From NCBI GenBank assembly GCA_903877385.1, contig CAIRDP010000027.1:124001-188000 (forward strand): DNA of 64,000 nt, given 5' to 3'. Source of the DNA: an uncultured Bacteroidales bacterium. Its GTDB lineage: Bacteria; Bacteroidota; Bacteroidia; Bacteroidales; FEN-979. A program made the translations under genes and the position numbers. A model generated the notes under the pieces. That model saw nothing but the letters and a program-made list of their open reading frames with translations, had not been told where the DNA came from and searched no databases. This document shows, in pieces, positions 7,995 through 18,091 of this stretch (positions within the stretch are counted from its first letter, which is position 1; each line of letters begins with the position of its first letter).

Positions 7995-10067
7995 CTACAT
8001 ACCATTCCTTTTGCGTAGCGCCCATTCAGCTGAAAGAAGAAGAATGAGTAAAACGAACATCCACCATTTCATAGCAAGCTCATCATATTTTCGCTGAAGG
8101 TGGATGACAGGTTTCAGATCGTTGCGGCTTTTCAGAATTTCTGCAAGTTTCGGAATATCTTTGAGAGATACCACTTTTCCCTCACGCCTCGATGATATCT
8201 GCTGCAGCAGGGCATTGTCGGCCACAAGGTTCACAAGTTCAATATCGAGGGGGGTAATGCTCAGTCGTCCTTTTTTATCATATAGCGACTGCGTGGTTTT
8301 CACCGATGCTTCATAGGTATAATTGCCCGAAGGGAAATATCCTGCATTCAGATAGTATGCTTTCTCGGTACGGTTAAAAATAAACGGGTATGTTTTGCCT
8401 TCTTCATTTTTCAGTTCAAGGGAAACGTCAGGGGTATTGATAAGTTCATGGCTCGGATTGAAAAGCAAAGCATCAAATTCGAGAGGATCCCCTTCTTCAA
8501 TGCGGTTTTTTACATTTATCCGGAAAGGGCTTGGATCGTTCTTCACCGAAAGGTACTGGGCAATCCTGCTTATCATGTCATCAAACAGAGTAAAATCAGA
8601 TTTTTGGACATAATTTGAGATCCTCCACCTCCAGATATTCTCCCCCGCGATGATCCCTGTTTTACGTTCAGGAAGGTTGAAAAACATAATCAAGGGATAT
8701 TTTGTGTTCACATTGCCTATTTTCTGATACAACAGCACATCCATAAGGGCAGCTGTTTCAAAAGCTCCCGATGGGCATTGAAGGGGCGGAAATTCCGCGA
8801 TCAGGCCGGCCGATTCCCTGTCAATTCCGAAAAGGGAGAAATCAGGGTTTGCTGCTGCCTGTATGTCGGTCATTGTCTTTCTTTGTGAATTAACGATAAG
8901 CCCGGTTTTTAGCCGGTTGAACCCGGTAAGATCGGTCTGGTTGCCAAGGATATAAAGCACAGGGCTGTTCCCGGGCAATAATTTTGAAAGGTCCGAAATT
9001 CCCGCAATTGAAGGTAACTGGTATAAAATATACAGATCATACACCTTGTCGTTTTTCAGCAAGGCGGTCGGTTTGAGCTGGCTGACTTCAAATTTCGAAG
9101 AGGATCCCAGTGCGCTGACCAGGGCGGAGATGTCAGGGTGGGGACTTTCATAGACCAGGGCCACTCGTATCCTCGATTCAAGGACTTCGGTATAAAAATC
9201 ACGTTTATTATTGGCTTTGTTGAATTCATCCCCCTGGGTTTCAAGTTCAACTGAGTATTTCTGCATTCCTTTTTCCCTGGCTTGCAATGTTCCGCTTACA
9301 CGCAGAAGGCTGCGATCATTAAAAGCTGAAATTGATTTGCCGAAAACAACCGCCCCTGAATGCCTGACCAGCAGTTTAACTTCCTTACCCATGAATTTAT
9401 CCAGTTCGACGATGATCTCAAAGGGAAACTCGTCATCGATGTAAACCTGTAAGCTTACGCTGATGGATTTGACCAGGGCATCCTTATGAAGTGAAGTATC
9501 ACCCAGAGCAACTGAATATACAGGTACTCCGAGTTTCCTGGCTGCATAGTAAGGGTTTGTCCCTTTGTTATAGATCCCATCGGTAGCCATGATCACAGCG
9601 CCCAGGTTCCGGTTGACATACCTTTGTCCCAGCTCATCAAAAAAACCCGAAATATCAGTATGCCTGCCTTGAAATTCTTTTGGCAAACCCGTGGATACAT
9701 CCTGGCCAAAAGTATACAGGGCCACTTCAAAGCGGTCCGACAGTTCTTTGGTAAGCTTTTCAAGCTCAGTATTGAGGTGTTTTTTCACCATATCCGAATC
9801 GGCCGACGAACCAACCGATAAAGAACCGTCAACCCCGATAGCAATCACTGGTTTCTCAAACAGGCGTGTAGTTCTCCGGATGAGCGGGGTCAATAACAGG
9901 AATGTGATCAGGCTAACCGAAATAAAACGGAGAAGCATTAAAACAACCAGCACCCTGCTGCTTGTTTCGGTTCCGCCCTTACTGTAATAAAGCCCAATAG
10001 AGAATGCCGCCCCTGTAAGAAAGCAGAACAGCAGGAACCATAATGGGTATTCCGTTAAAAGGCTCAC
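7995..10067 (-). CDS. Membrane-anchored vWA-like protein
   Basis: A 690-residue protein with two N-terminal membrane helices (about 8-28 and 38-62), a von Willebrand factor A-like domain, a long periplasmic region and a C-terminal helix (about 665-682) ending in a positive tail. The vWA metal site is visible: DGSLS fits DxSxS, and ATDG supplies the later aspartate. The layout resembles the BatA/BatB-like and DUF4159-like membrane proteins of Bacteroidota, in which glutamine-amidotransferase-like segments often follow; the stretch around residues 300-520 may be such a domain. Function unknown; protein assembly or envelope stress is an inference. fabG stops 12 bases upstream of its start. Confidence 0.65.
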   Translation of the reverse strand: MSLLTEYPLWFLLFCFLTGAAFSIGLYYSKGGTETSSRVLVVLMLLRFISVSLITFLLLTPLIRRTTRLFEKPVIAIGVDGSLSVGSSADSDMVKKHLNTELEKLTKELSDRFEVALYTFGQDVSTGLPKEFQGRHTDISGFFDELGQRYVNRNLGAVIMATDGIYNKGTNPYYAARKLGVPVYSVALGDTSLHKDALVKSISVSLQVYIDDEFPFEIIVELDKFMGKEVKLLVRHSGAVVFGKSISAFNDRSLLRVSGTLQAREKGMQKYSVELETQGDEFNKANNKRDFYTEVLESRIRVALVYESPHPDISALVSALGSSSKFEVSQLKPTALLKNDKVYDLYILYQLPSIAGISDLSKLLPGNSPVLYILGNQTDLTGFNRLKTGLIVNSQRKTMTDIQAAANPDFSLFGIDRESAGLIAEFPPLQCPSGAFETAALMDVLLYQKIGNVNTKYPLIMFFNLPERKTGIIAGENIWRWRISNYVQKSDFTLFDDMISRIAQYLSVKNDPSPFRINVKNRIEEGDPLEFDALLFNPSHELINTPDVSLELKNEEGKTYPFIFNRTEKAYYLNAGYFPSGNYTYEASVKTTQSLYDKKGRLSITPLDIELVNLVADNALLQQISSRREGKVVSLKDIPKLAEILKSRNDLKPVIHLQRKYDELAMKWWMFVLLILLLSAEWALRKRNGM

Positions 10068-10079
10068 ACGATTATTCTA

Positions 10080-10826
10080 TCAGGTATGAAGTCCGCCGCA
10101 TACACTGATCACCTGCCCTGTGATATATTCCGAGAGGCCGGAAGCCAGGAATAAGGCCAGGTTGGCAACATCATCCGGGGTGCCGCCCCGTTTCAGCGGG
10201 ATATCCTCTATCCACTCTTTCCTGACTTCTTCGGGAAGTTTGGTTGTCATCTCGGTCTCGATGAAGCCCGGGGCAATGGCATTAACACGAATATTGCGTG
10301 ATCCCAGCTCCATAGCCAGGGATTTGGTAAATCCGATAATGCCTGCCTTAGAGGCGGAATAATTAGACTGTCCGAAATTTCCTTCGATCCCAACCACTGA
10401 ACTCATGTTGATGATAGATCCGTAGCGCTGTTTTATCATCTGGCGCTGGGTTGCTTTGGTCAGGTTGAATACTGACTTCAGGTTCACCCTGATCACCAGG
10501 TCCCAGTCGGCTTCGGTAAGCCTCAGCAGCAGGTTGTCACGGGTTATCCCCGCATTATTAATCAGAACGTGAAGTTCGCCAAAATCTGTTATCACATCAT
10601 TTACCAGTTTTTCGCTGTCCTCGAATGAACCGGCATCAGAAGCATAGCCCCTGGCCTGCACTCCCAAATTTCTCAGTTCTTCTTCCAGGGATTTGGAATT
10701 CTCATCATATGCGATATCCGAAAATGCAACATTCCCTCCGTTGCGGGCAAAACATTTTGCAATGGCCCTGCCTATGCCGCGGTTTGCACCGGTTATCAGG
10801 GTTGTTTTTCCTTCAAGTAATTTCAT
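10080..10826 (-). CDS. fabG: 3-oxoacyl-[acyl-carrier-protein] reductase FabG
   Basis: A 248-residue short-chain dehydrogenase/reductase that reduces 3-oxoacyl-ACP with NADPH in fatty acid elongation. The cofactor motif is TGANRGIG (13-20), the NNAG structural motif is at 90-93, and the catalytic set is S142/S143, Y156 and K160 in YSASK. The segment VNAIAPGFIETEMT and the C-terminal GQVISVCGGLHT are characteristic of FabG rather than other SDR enzymes. It lies in the same direction as the vWA gene. No other fatty acid genes are adjacent, so a role as a specialised SDR is possible but less likely. Confidence 0.88.
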   Translation of the reverse strand: MKLLEGKTTLITGANRGIGRAIAKCFARNGGNVAFSDIAYDENSKSLEEELRNLGVQARGYASDAGSFEDSEKLVNDVITDFGELHVLINNAGITRDNLLLRLTEADWDLVIRVNLKSVFNLTKATQRQMIKQRYGSIINMSSVVGIEGNFGQSNYSASKAGIIGFTKSLAMELGSRNIRVNAIAPGFIETEMTTKLPEEVRKEWIEDIPLKRGGTPDDVANLALFLASGLSEYITGQVISVCGGLHT

Positions 10827-10860
10827 GCCTTAATTTTGGTTAATAATCTCCTTCTTCATT

Positions 10861-10887
10861 TGTACATGGTACATTGTACATTGTACA
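10861..10887. repeat. Intergenic TGTACA-type repeat, copy 1
   Basis: Bases 10861-10887 consist of overlapping TGTACA palindromes spaced by short linkers (TGTACATGGTACATTGTACA and a further unit). A near-identical 27-base copy lies in inverted orientation at 54754-54780 and a degenerate one at 21592-21611, each between genes. Confidence 0.75.
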
Positions 10888-10892
10888 TTCTC

Positions 10893-13800
10893 TTACATCC
10901 ACTTCACCAAAGGAAAATCCTGCCTGTGCGGCAATAAGGGGCTCTTCGGGAAAAGACGGAAAACAAAATCATACACTCCGGCCTGGTTAATAGGGATATT
11001 GCATTCAAAAACAGCAATATTTTTCTCAGACCTTGCAAGGTTCATCTCTTCAATCAATGTGGGGGTTTCAACCTGGTCGTTGACCTTCCTTCCGAAAAGG
11101 ACTTCAAGTCCGACGTCCGTTGCTGATAATTCGTTGAGATCAAGAATGATCTCCGCAGCGAAGATATCGCCCAGTGCCAAAGGCTTCTGCTCCGAAAAGG
11201 GAGTCTTCATTGAAACGATTTCAATCCCTTCCCATCCCCTGAGTACCTTTCTTTTCCATGATGCTATATGACGGGCCATCTCATAGTTTTTACCTGTCAT
11301 AATCTTGGTCCTCTTGAACAACTTTGAATAGTACTGCCGGTAATAGTCGTCAAGCTGCCGTTTCATCGTAAAATGAGGTGCGATCTCCGCTATGGTGTTT
11401 TTTATATAGGATATCCACTTGACAGGTATCCCATCCAAATCCCTGTTATAGTATACAGGAATGATCTCTTCCTCAAGTATCGTATAAATTACCTCGGCAT
11501 CAAGGTCATCCTGGAACATACTATTATCATAGGTAGCCTCTTCAGGCAGGGCCCAGCCAGCATCAGGCCTGTAGCCTTCGGCCCACCAGCCATCCAATAC
11601 ACTGAAGTTTACAACGCCGTTCATTACAGCTTTTTCTCCGCTGGTACCCGAAGCCTCAAGGGGACGGGTTGGAGTATTAAGCCAGATATCAACACCCCTG
11701 ATCAGGTATTTGGCCAGCTCCATGTCATAGTTCTCGATAAACATTACCTTTCCGAGGAAAGCCGGCATCCTTGAAACTTCGATGATCCTTTTTATAAGGT
11801 CCTGGCCTGCTTTATCATTCGGGTGGGCTTTCCCTGCAAAAAGGAAGCGTACAGGCTTGTCTGAATTGTTTACTATCCTGCCGAGGCGATCGAGGTTGCT
11901 GAAGAGAAGATGTGCCCTTTTGTATGTTGCAAACCTCCTGGCAAAGCCAATCGTCAGCGCCTGGGGCTGGGATGCCTCCCTCATCTGGAAGATCAGCTTG
12001 GGATTTTCATGCCTCCTCGTCATGTCGTTATACATACGCGAATAAAGGAATTCGGTCAGTTGGGATTTCTGTTTCTGACGGGTTTGCCAGATGACCTTGT
12101 CGTCAACATTATGGATTTTCCTCCAATGCTCAGGATTTGACTGGTCGTGCAGGAATGCTTCCCCAAAGGTCTCCCTGTACAGTTGTTGCCAGGATTTGGC
12201 CGTCCAGGTTGGATAATGGACCCCGTTGGTGACATACCCAATATGTAATTCGTTCGCATAATAACCGGGGTAAAGCGGTTGCAGCATATCCCTTGTCACC
12301 CTTCCGTGAATCCTGCTAACCCCATTGATCTCCTGGGAACATTTGGCTGCCAGTACACTCATTGAATATTTCTCATCCGGATCGTTATCGACCATTTTGC
12401 CCAGGTTCAGAAACTGCTCCCATTTGATATTGAGGTAATCGGGATAATGCGAGAAATACCTTCTCATCATATCTTCAGGAAAAGCATCATGGCCTGCAGG
12501 TACAGGAGTATGAGTGGTAAACAAGGTTGAGGACCTTACAACCTCCATGGCCTGCACAAAAGTCAGCTTTTCATTTTGGATCAGCTTGCGCAGCCTCTCC
12601 AGGCCAATAAAAGCCGAATGTCCTTCATTACTGTGATAAAGACTGGGTCTTATTTTCAGCACGTCAAGCAACCTGATCCCACCTATGCCCAGGACTATTT
12701 CCTGCCGGATGCGGTTTTCGAGGTCTCCTCCGTATAACTGGTGTGTAATGCTCCGGTAACTCTCGTCATTCTCTTCAATATCAGTATCGAGAAGGTATAA
12801 GGGTATCCTTCCCACATCCACCCTCCATATCTTGGCATAAAGCGTACGGCCGGGAAGGGCAAAAGTGATCTTTTGCCAGTTACCCTGCTCATCGTATACA
12901 GGTATGATCGGAAGCTGGGAGAATTTCTGGGGGGTATAGTTTGCAATCTGGTCGCCCGAAGGGCTCAGGGTTTGCATAAAATAACCATACCTGTATAGAA
13001 GCCCGACACCTACGATATTTGCATTTGAATCACTGGCCTCCTTCAGGTAATCCCCTGCAAGCATACCCAGCCCGCCCGAAAAAATCTTGACTGTATCGTG
13101 AAGCCCGTACTCCATGCTGAAGTAAGCCACCATTTCCTTTGGCTTATCTGCAGCCTTTGCAATATAGCTGTTAAATTTAGCGGTTATCTTTTCAAGATGT
13201 GCAACGAATTCCTCGTTATGGCTCAGTTCCTGCAGTTCCTTGTATGACAGCGATTCCAGTAAGGCAATCGGGTTGAATTTCAATTCATACCAGCGATCAT
13301 GATTGATCATTTCGAATAATTCAGCCCCTTCATAATGCCAGCACCACCAAAGGTTTTTAGCCAGGCGATCAAGGTTGGCCAGGTTTTCGGGTATCCTCTG
13401 TTTCACCAGGACCTTTTTCCATTCAGGCCTGACATCAAGGATGCTTTTCAGCGAAGGTGCAATGATCTGGGGCTGCTTGCCGGCGTATAACTCAGCCCGG
13501 CTCAACGATTTCTCAAGGGCCATGCCGAATGCATCATGATAATGGGTGATAAGGTTCGTCCATAAAGCTGAGCGGGAGATCTCGTAAGCTTTGATCCTGA
13601 TCTTGATGATTTCCTTCTCGGTTTTCGAAGCACAGTTCACCACGGTCTTCACGATCTCCTCTACCACATCGCTTTCATTATCATCATCCCTGTCGATGAC
13701 CGATATGCAATCCTTAATATCAGGATAAAGTTTCTTAACCCATTGCCCAAACCCGGTAAGGCTTGTTGTTATCGTGGGTATATGAAACGAAAGGCTTTCC

Positions 13801-15140
13801 TGTGATGAATATCCCCAGGGCTCATAATACGAGGGAAAGATCGTTCCGTCAAATCCTACCAGCAAATCATAATATGAAAGGTTAAAAACACCGTCATGCC
13901 CGTTCATGATAGCAGGTACATAAATCAGCTTAACCTTATCCCCTGCACGGTTTTGTATGCCGCTATGCCTTATTTTGCCAAGGACCCAGTCGTTATCAGG
14001 TTCGTTGAGAACATGGGTAAGAAACTGTTCCGAGCGGGGATTGGTATGGTCCTTCCTCGACATCCACTCAAGGAGTTCCTTCCTCGGTCCTGATTCAATG
14101 GCCGGAACAATAATAAAGGCGACCACGTTTTCGGGAATTTCCGACTTGGAATTAATCCTTGACATAGCCTCGATAAACAATTCGTAACCCCTGTTCTTCT
14201 GCTCATACGGACCGCTGGTAAGGATAAGGATACTGTTTTTCGAAACCGGCTGCCCTGTTAGTGCTTCGGCAACCTGAAAAAGCTTGGCCCTTGCCTCTGC
14301 CCTTTTCTGGTAGTACACATCCTTAACGGGGACGAAACTGTCCTCAAACCCGTTCGGAGTTATAACATCCGCCTGCCGGCCAAGGAAATGCTGGCATTCA
14401 TCATCAGTAAGAGATGAAAGGGTTGTAAGGACATCGGTTTCCGAAGCCGTTATCTTTTCCAGGGAATATTTTGACACCAGCCCAAACTGCTTTGCAATGG
14501 ATTCGGCATGATACTGTTCGAAATTTTTATAAAGCGGAAGATTATTTAAGGCAATATTCCTTCCAACCACTGTGGAATGCGTGCTGAAAACCGTCCCGGC
14601 CTGGGGGACTTTGTCCTTGATATAGAGAAGGCCGGTACCGCAGGTCCATTCATGAAAATGGCTGATTATCTTGTCGTGGTGCGATAAGTTATGGTTGTAA
14701 AAACTCTCGATAACCTTTCCCGAGGCATACCCGAATAATGCAGGTTCCAGGTAATCCCAGCCACCCATAAGGGAATCCAGGTTGAACCTTTCCCAGAAAT
14801 GCGACAGTATCTTATCCTTGTCTGAAAAGAAAGGAGTAAAATCAATCAGAAAAACCAGGGGTTTCCCCGGGATATTCCATCGTCCGATCTTTATCCTCAG
14901 CCCCTCGCTTTCGGCTCTTTCCCTCCAGGATTTGTACAGGAACCTGTCCTCCTGGAAATCTGGATTCTGATGAGTTTCCTTCCATACATCAGGGCCTATA
15001 AGGATGTAATTATCCCTGAGCTCCTCTACCATGGTAAGGCATTTCGTAGAGATCACGGTATGGATTTCCCCTACTTTATTGCATACTTCCCAGCTTACTT
15101 CGAAGACGTAATCCGGAACAAGTTTTGATTCTTCTTTCAC
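10893..15140 (-). CDS. Fused glycogen synthase (GT3) / alpha-glucan phosphorylase (GT35)
   Basis: A 1415-residue two-enzyme fusion. Residues 1 to about 560 form a GT3-type (eukaryote-like) glycogen synthase: FEVSWEVCNKVGEIHTV at the N-terminus, SHFHEW, and the catalytic YEPWGYSSQE with its two glutamates. From about 567 comes a DUF3417 domain (LANLDRLAKNLWWCWHYE), then an alpha-glucan phosphorylase of the short archaeal/bacterial type, with YFSMEYGLHD, HSNEGHSAF, TTHTPVPAGHD and the PLP-binding lysine in SGTSGEKAVMNG near 1167. One half adds glucose to glycogen, the other removes it as glucose-1-phosphate. The fusion is known in Bacteroidota. It is last in the minus-strand glycogen cluster. 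Confidence 0.93.
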   Translation of the reverse strand: MKEESKLVPDYVFEVSWEVCNKVGEIHTVISTKCLTMVEELRDNYILIGPDVWKETHQNPDFQEDRFLYKSWRERAESEGLRIKIGRWNIPGKPLVFLIDFTPFFSDKDKILSHFWERFNLDSLMGGWDYLEPALFGYASGKVIESFYNHNLSHHDKIISHFHEWTCGTGLLYIKDKVPQAGTVFSTHSTVVGRNIALNNLPLYKNFEQYHAESIAKQFGLVSKYSLEKITASETDVLTTLSSLTDDECQHFLGRQADVITPNGFEDSFVPVKDVYYQKRAEARAKLFQVAEALTGQPVSKNSILILTSGPYEQKNRGYELFIEAMSRINSKSEIPENVVAFIIVPAIESGPRKELLEWMSRKDHTNPRSEQFLTHVLNEPDNDWVLGKIRHSGIQNRAGDKVKLIYVPAIMNGHDGVFNLSYYDLLVGFDGTIFPSYYEPWGYSSQESLSFHIPTITTSLTGFGQWVKKLYPDIKDCISVIDRDDDNESDVVEEIVKTVVNCASKTEKEIIKIRIKAYEISRSALWTNLITHYHDAFGMALEKSLSRAELYAGKQPQIIAPSLKSILDVRPEWKKVLVKQRIPENLANLDRLAKNLWWCWHYEGAELFEMINHDRWYELKFNPIALLESLSYKELQELSHNEEFVAHLEKITAKFNSYIAKAADKPKEMVAYFSMEYGLHDTVKIFSGGLGMLAGDYLKEASDSNANIVGVGLLYRYGYFMQTLSPSGDQIANYTPQKFSQLPIIPVYDEQGNWQKITFALPGRTLYAKIWRVDVGRIPLYLLDTDIEENDESYRSITHQLYGGDLENRIRQEIVLGIGGIRLLDVLKIRPSLYHSNEGHSAFIGLERLRKLIQNEKLTFVQAMEVVRSSTLFTTHTPVPAGHDAFPEDMMRRYFSHYPDYLNIKWEQFLNLGKMVDNDPDEKYSMSVLAAKCSQEINGVSRIHGRVTRDMLQPLYPGYYANELHIGYVTNGVHYPTWTAKSWQQLYRETFGEAFLHDQSNPEHWRKIHNVDDKVIWQTRQKQKSQLTEFLYSRMYNDMTRRHENPKLIFQMREASQPQALTIGFARRFATYKRAHLLFSNLDRLGRIVNNSDKPVRFLFAGKAHPNDKAGQDLIKRIIEVSRMPAFLGKVMFIENYDMELAKYLIRGVDIWLNTPTRPLEASGTSGEKAVMNGVVNFSVLDGWWAEGYRPDAGWALPEEATYDNSMFQDDLDAEVIYTILEEEIIPVYYNRDLDGIPVKWISYIKNTIAEIAPHFTMKRQLDDYYRQYYSKLFKRTKIMTGKNYEMARHIASWKRKVLRGWEGIEIVSMKTPFSEQKPLALGDIFAAEIILDLNELSATDVGLEVLFGRKVNDQVETPTLIEEMNLARSEKNIAVFECNIPINQAGVYDFVFRLFPKSPLLPHRQDFPLVKWM

Positions 15141-15172
15141 GGGCTAATAATTAATGATTTCGTGAGACAATG

Positions 15173-16777
15173 CTACGCCTTTTTGGAGGCGGATCCGGAT
15201 TTGGGCGCTTTCTTCGCTTTTTCAACCGTTTTAACTGTGCTCAGCTTTTTGGCTTTAACTTCGGTCGCAGGTTTTACAGCCTTCTTCTCTTTCACGGCAA
15301 GCGCAGCCTTTGCAGGCTTCGTTTCTTTAACCGTAGCTTTTGCCCTTGGAGTCTTTTTCTCTTTCACCGCCTGAACGGCCTTTGCTGCTTTCGTTTCTTT
15401 CACCGCGGCCTTTGTTTTGGCAGATTTGACTGCTTTCGGGGCGGTCTCGGTTTTTGCAGCTTTTTTCTTTTCAGCAGGGGCTCCTGGTTTTGCAGTTTTT
15501 TTCACTGTTTTTATTTTGACTGCGGATGTCTTTTTCCCAGCCTTCACAGGCTTTACCGCCTCTTTTCTCTCACTTCCGGAATCGGGAGATGCAAGAGAAT
15601 CTTCCACCCGTATTGCAAAATCGGAAATAGCATTCATGTAATTTATGAATGCGTCATATGGCGAGCTGTAGGGATTGAAATGCTTATGCACTTCTCCTGC
15701 CGAAAACCATTTGGTCGACATGTAATAGAAGTGGTTGCTCGACTGAAGATAGCCCCAGTCGCGAAGGATCACCGGGTCCTTGCACTTCGATATTGAACCT
15801 GAAAGTGAATAAAGCTTTGACAGGGCTTCCGTTTGCAATTCGTTCCCTTTCCAGGCTGTAAGGTCTCTTTCTTCATCAGCCCAGGATATGGCATATGGAA
15901 CATTAATGGCAGCCATAGGCTGCAGTCTTTGATAAAGTTCCTCGGGAGTGGCAAAAGTGAAATTGGATTTGGTAAACAAGGTTGATGGCAAGTGGTAGAA
16001 GAAGTCGAAAATACCGGTTTCTTTCCATTGGTGTTCTCCTATGGTTTCATAATCCATAAACAGGTTAACCACTTCTTCATGCGGATCTGAAGCATTAAGC
16101 CAACCCACGAATTTTTCGGCAGTGAGAGGCCATTCCGACCATCTCTGTTCCGAAAACCTGAAAGATAAATCATCGCTCAGGTTGAAGTTACGAAGCAGTA
16201 CCCTGAGTTTCGGGTTCAGGTTATTGCAGTATATATAATTCGGGCTTTTCCAGCCAAGTACATGTTTTGCCCCCTCGGTAAGTATGGTATGGAAGCCCAG
16301 GTTCGCCACCGTTTCACCAATCGTATCGCTATAGATGAGTTCGGAGTTCCTGAATGTTTGCGGCTTTTGCCCAAACAGCTTTTCTATCCTTTGACTGTGC
16401 AGTTCGACCTGCCGGATGAACTCCTGTTCATTGCCCAGGGAAGCAAGCGAATGGTATTCTGTTTCGGAAATAAATTCCACGCAACCTGTTGCCGCCAGCT
16501 GTCGGAAACTGTCGATAACTTCCGGAACATACTGGGCAAACTGATCCAGGGCCGTCCCCGATATCGAATAGCTCACCTTGAATGCTTTGCCGAATTCGTT
16601 GATCAGCTGCAGCATCATCCGGTTGGCCGGCAAATAACATTTCTCGGCCACCCTCCGGATAATGTGCCGGTTTTGATAGTCATCGTAATAATAGTGGTCC
16701 TGGCCGATGTTGAAAAACCTGTAAGTTCGCAGCCTGAATGGCTGATGAACCTGAAAATAAAGACATACTGACCTCAT
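15173..16777 (-). CDS. GH57 alpha-amylase-like enzyme with basic C-terminal tail
   Basis: Residues 1 to about 395 are a glycoside hydrolase family 57 catalytic domain: HQPFR (11-15), nucleophile E146 in FRNSELIYSD, and acid/base D242 in LFMDYETIGEH. GH57 enzymes hydrolyse or branch alpha-1,4-glucans; the context favours a glycogen role in the cytoplasm, and no signal peptide is seen. Residues from about 403 to 534 are a separate, highly basic tail made almost wholly of Lys, Ala, Val, Thr and Pro in short repeats such as AVKETKAAKA and AVKEKKA, similar to histone H1-type tails. It lies between the GT4 gene (10 bases before) and the fusion gene. Confidence 0.88.
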   Translation of the reverse strand: MRSVCLYFQVHQPFRLRTYRFFNIGQDHYYYDDYQNRHIIRRVAEKCYLPANRMMLQLINEFGKAFKVSYSISGTALDQFAQYVPEVIDSFRQLAATGCVEFISETEYHSLASLGNEQEFIRQVELHSQRIEKLFGQKPQTFRNSELIYSDTIGETVANLGFHTILTEGAKHVLGWKSPNYIYCNNLNPKLRVLLRNFNLSDDLSFRFSEQRWSEWPLTAEKFVGWLNASDPHEEVVNLFMDYETIGEHQWKETGIFDFFYHLPSTLFTKSNFTFATPEELYQRLQPMAAINVPYAISWADEERDLTAWKGNELQTEALSKLYSLSGSISKCKDPVILRDWGYLQSSNHFYYMSTKWFSAGEVHKHFNPYSSPYDAFINYMNAISDFAIRVEDSLASPDSGSERKEAVKPVKAGKKTSAVKIKTVKKTAKPGAPAEKKKAAKTETAPKAVKSAKTKAAVKETKAAKAVQAVKEKKTPRAKATVKETKPAKAALAVKEKKAVKPATEVKAKKLSTVKTVEKAKKAPKSGSASKKA

Positions 16778-16786
16778 AAATCTATA

Positions 16787-18079
16787 TTAATTTGAATGGC
16801 CTGTTGCATTGTTATATACCTCAAGAACTTTTAATGCCGCATTCTCCCAAAGAAGGCTGTCGACTTCCGACTTGCCATATTTGGCAAACATTTTCCTTAA
16901 ACCGTCATAATGGAGAATGCCGTAAATTGCATCTGCAAGAGCATCAATATCCCAGAAATCAACTTTAAGTGCATGTTGCAGGACTTCGGCAACACCCGAC
17001 TGTTTTGAAATCACCACCGGGACATTCGTCCTCATGGCTTCCAGCGGCGATATACCAAAGGGTTCCGAAACGGAAGGCATTACGTATACATCACTCATGG
17101 CAAACATCCGGTCAACTTCGGCACCTGCAAGGAAGCCTGTAAAATGAAAACGGGTACCCATTTTAAGCTGTGCCACCCTGCGTATCATCCTGTTAAGCAG
17201 GTCACCCGAGCCGGCCATGACGAATCTCACATTCGGATCGCGCTGAAGTACCTTATGGGCTGCCTCAACAAAGTAATCGGGTCCTTTCTGGTAGGTCACC
17301 CTGCCTAAAAAGGTTACTATTTTCTCCTTAACATGTTTGGTTACATCCTCTGTTTCGGGTTTGTCAACCGGTTCAACGGCATTATGAACGGTAAAGACTT
17401 TTTCGGCAGGGATGCCGTAACGTTCAATTACAATCTGCCGGGTGAAGTTACTTACCGTGATCACACGGTCGGCTGCTTCCATCCCGTTGCGTTCAATATC
17501 ATATACAACCTGGTTCACGTTTTCGCCCGAACGGTCGAACTCCGTGGCATGTACATGCACTACAAGAGGCTTCCCGCTTATTTGTTTTGCAGCAATTCCG
17601 GCAGCATAGGTAAGCCAGTCGTGGGCATGGATCACATCGTACTGGAAATTATTTGCAACCGAAAGTGCAACAAGTGCGTAACGGGAAACCTCCTCCATGA
17701 GGTTGGCCCCGTATTTACCCGAGAACTGGTATTTGCGGTTGAAGACCGAATGGGTCTCTGTTTTCTTCCCAGCAACTTCTTCGGTATACCATCGCTCGAA
17801 TTCCTCAGGGTCCAGGTAGGGAACCAGGTTTGAGCCCACCTCCATATAACTGATCTTTTCACGGAATTCCCTGGTCAGGGTCTGTGTAAAATCCAGTTCA
17901 ATATCGGAGGCATTGATCAGCCTGAAACCTTCCTGCGACTCATCCCCGAATGACTTTGGCACAACAAAAATAACCTCCACTCCATGTTTTGCAAGACCTT
18001 TGGTCAGTCCAAAACAGGCAGTGCCGAGGCCACCGGTGATATGGGGCGGGAACTCCCACCCAAACATGAGTACTTTCAT
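16787..18079 (-). CDS. GT4-family glycosyltransferase, glycogen-associated
   Basis: A 430-residue GT-B glycosyltransferase. It opens with KVLMFGWEFPPHITGGLG, the nucleotide-sugar-enzyme start shared with starch/glycogen synthases, has VIHAHDWLTY in the N-terminal half, and the E-x7-E motif EPFGISPLE in the C-terminal half, where the donor nucleotide binds. GT4 retaining enzymes use UDP- or ADP-glucose. Placed between a debranching enzyme and a GH57 enzyme it most likely extends or primes alpha-glucan, but trehalose- or sucrose-type products cannot be excluded. Twelve bases separate it from the debranching gene stop. Confidence 0.85.
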   Translation of the reverse strand: MKVLMFGWEFPPHITGGLGTACFGLTKGLAKHGVEVIFVVPKSFGDESQEGFRLINASDIELDFTQTLTREFREKISYMEVGSNLVPYLDPEEFERWYTEEVAGKKTETHSVFNRKYQFSGKYGANLMEEVSRYALVALSVANNFQYDVIHAHDWLTYAAGIAAKQISGKPLVVHVHATEFDRSGENVNQVVYDIERNGMEAADRVITVSNFTRQIVIERYGIPAEKVFTVHNAVEPVDKPETEDVTKHVKEKIVTFLGRVTYQKGPDYFVEAAHKVLQRDPNVRFVMAGSGDLLNRMIRRVAQLKMGTRFHFTGFLAGAEVDRMFAMSDVYVMPSVSEPFGISPLEAMRTNVPVVISKQSGVAEVLQHALKVDFWDIDALADAIYGILHYDGLRKMFAKYGKSEVDSLLWENAALKVLEVYNNATGHSN

Positions 18080-18091
18080 AGAAACTCTGAT

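Noticed and set aside
15170-15796. A 208-residue open frame opposite the GH57 tail
   Set aside because: It is rich in Phe, Gly, Cys and Arg because it reads the Lys/Ala-rich tail backwards; no start context and no family.
16262-16771. A 169-residue frame opposite the GH57 catalytic domain
   Set aside because: The minus-strand gene has catalytic residues and this frame has none.
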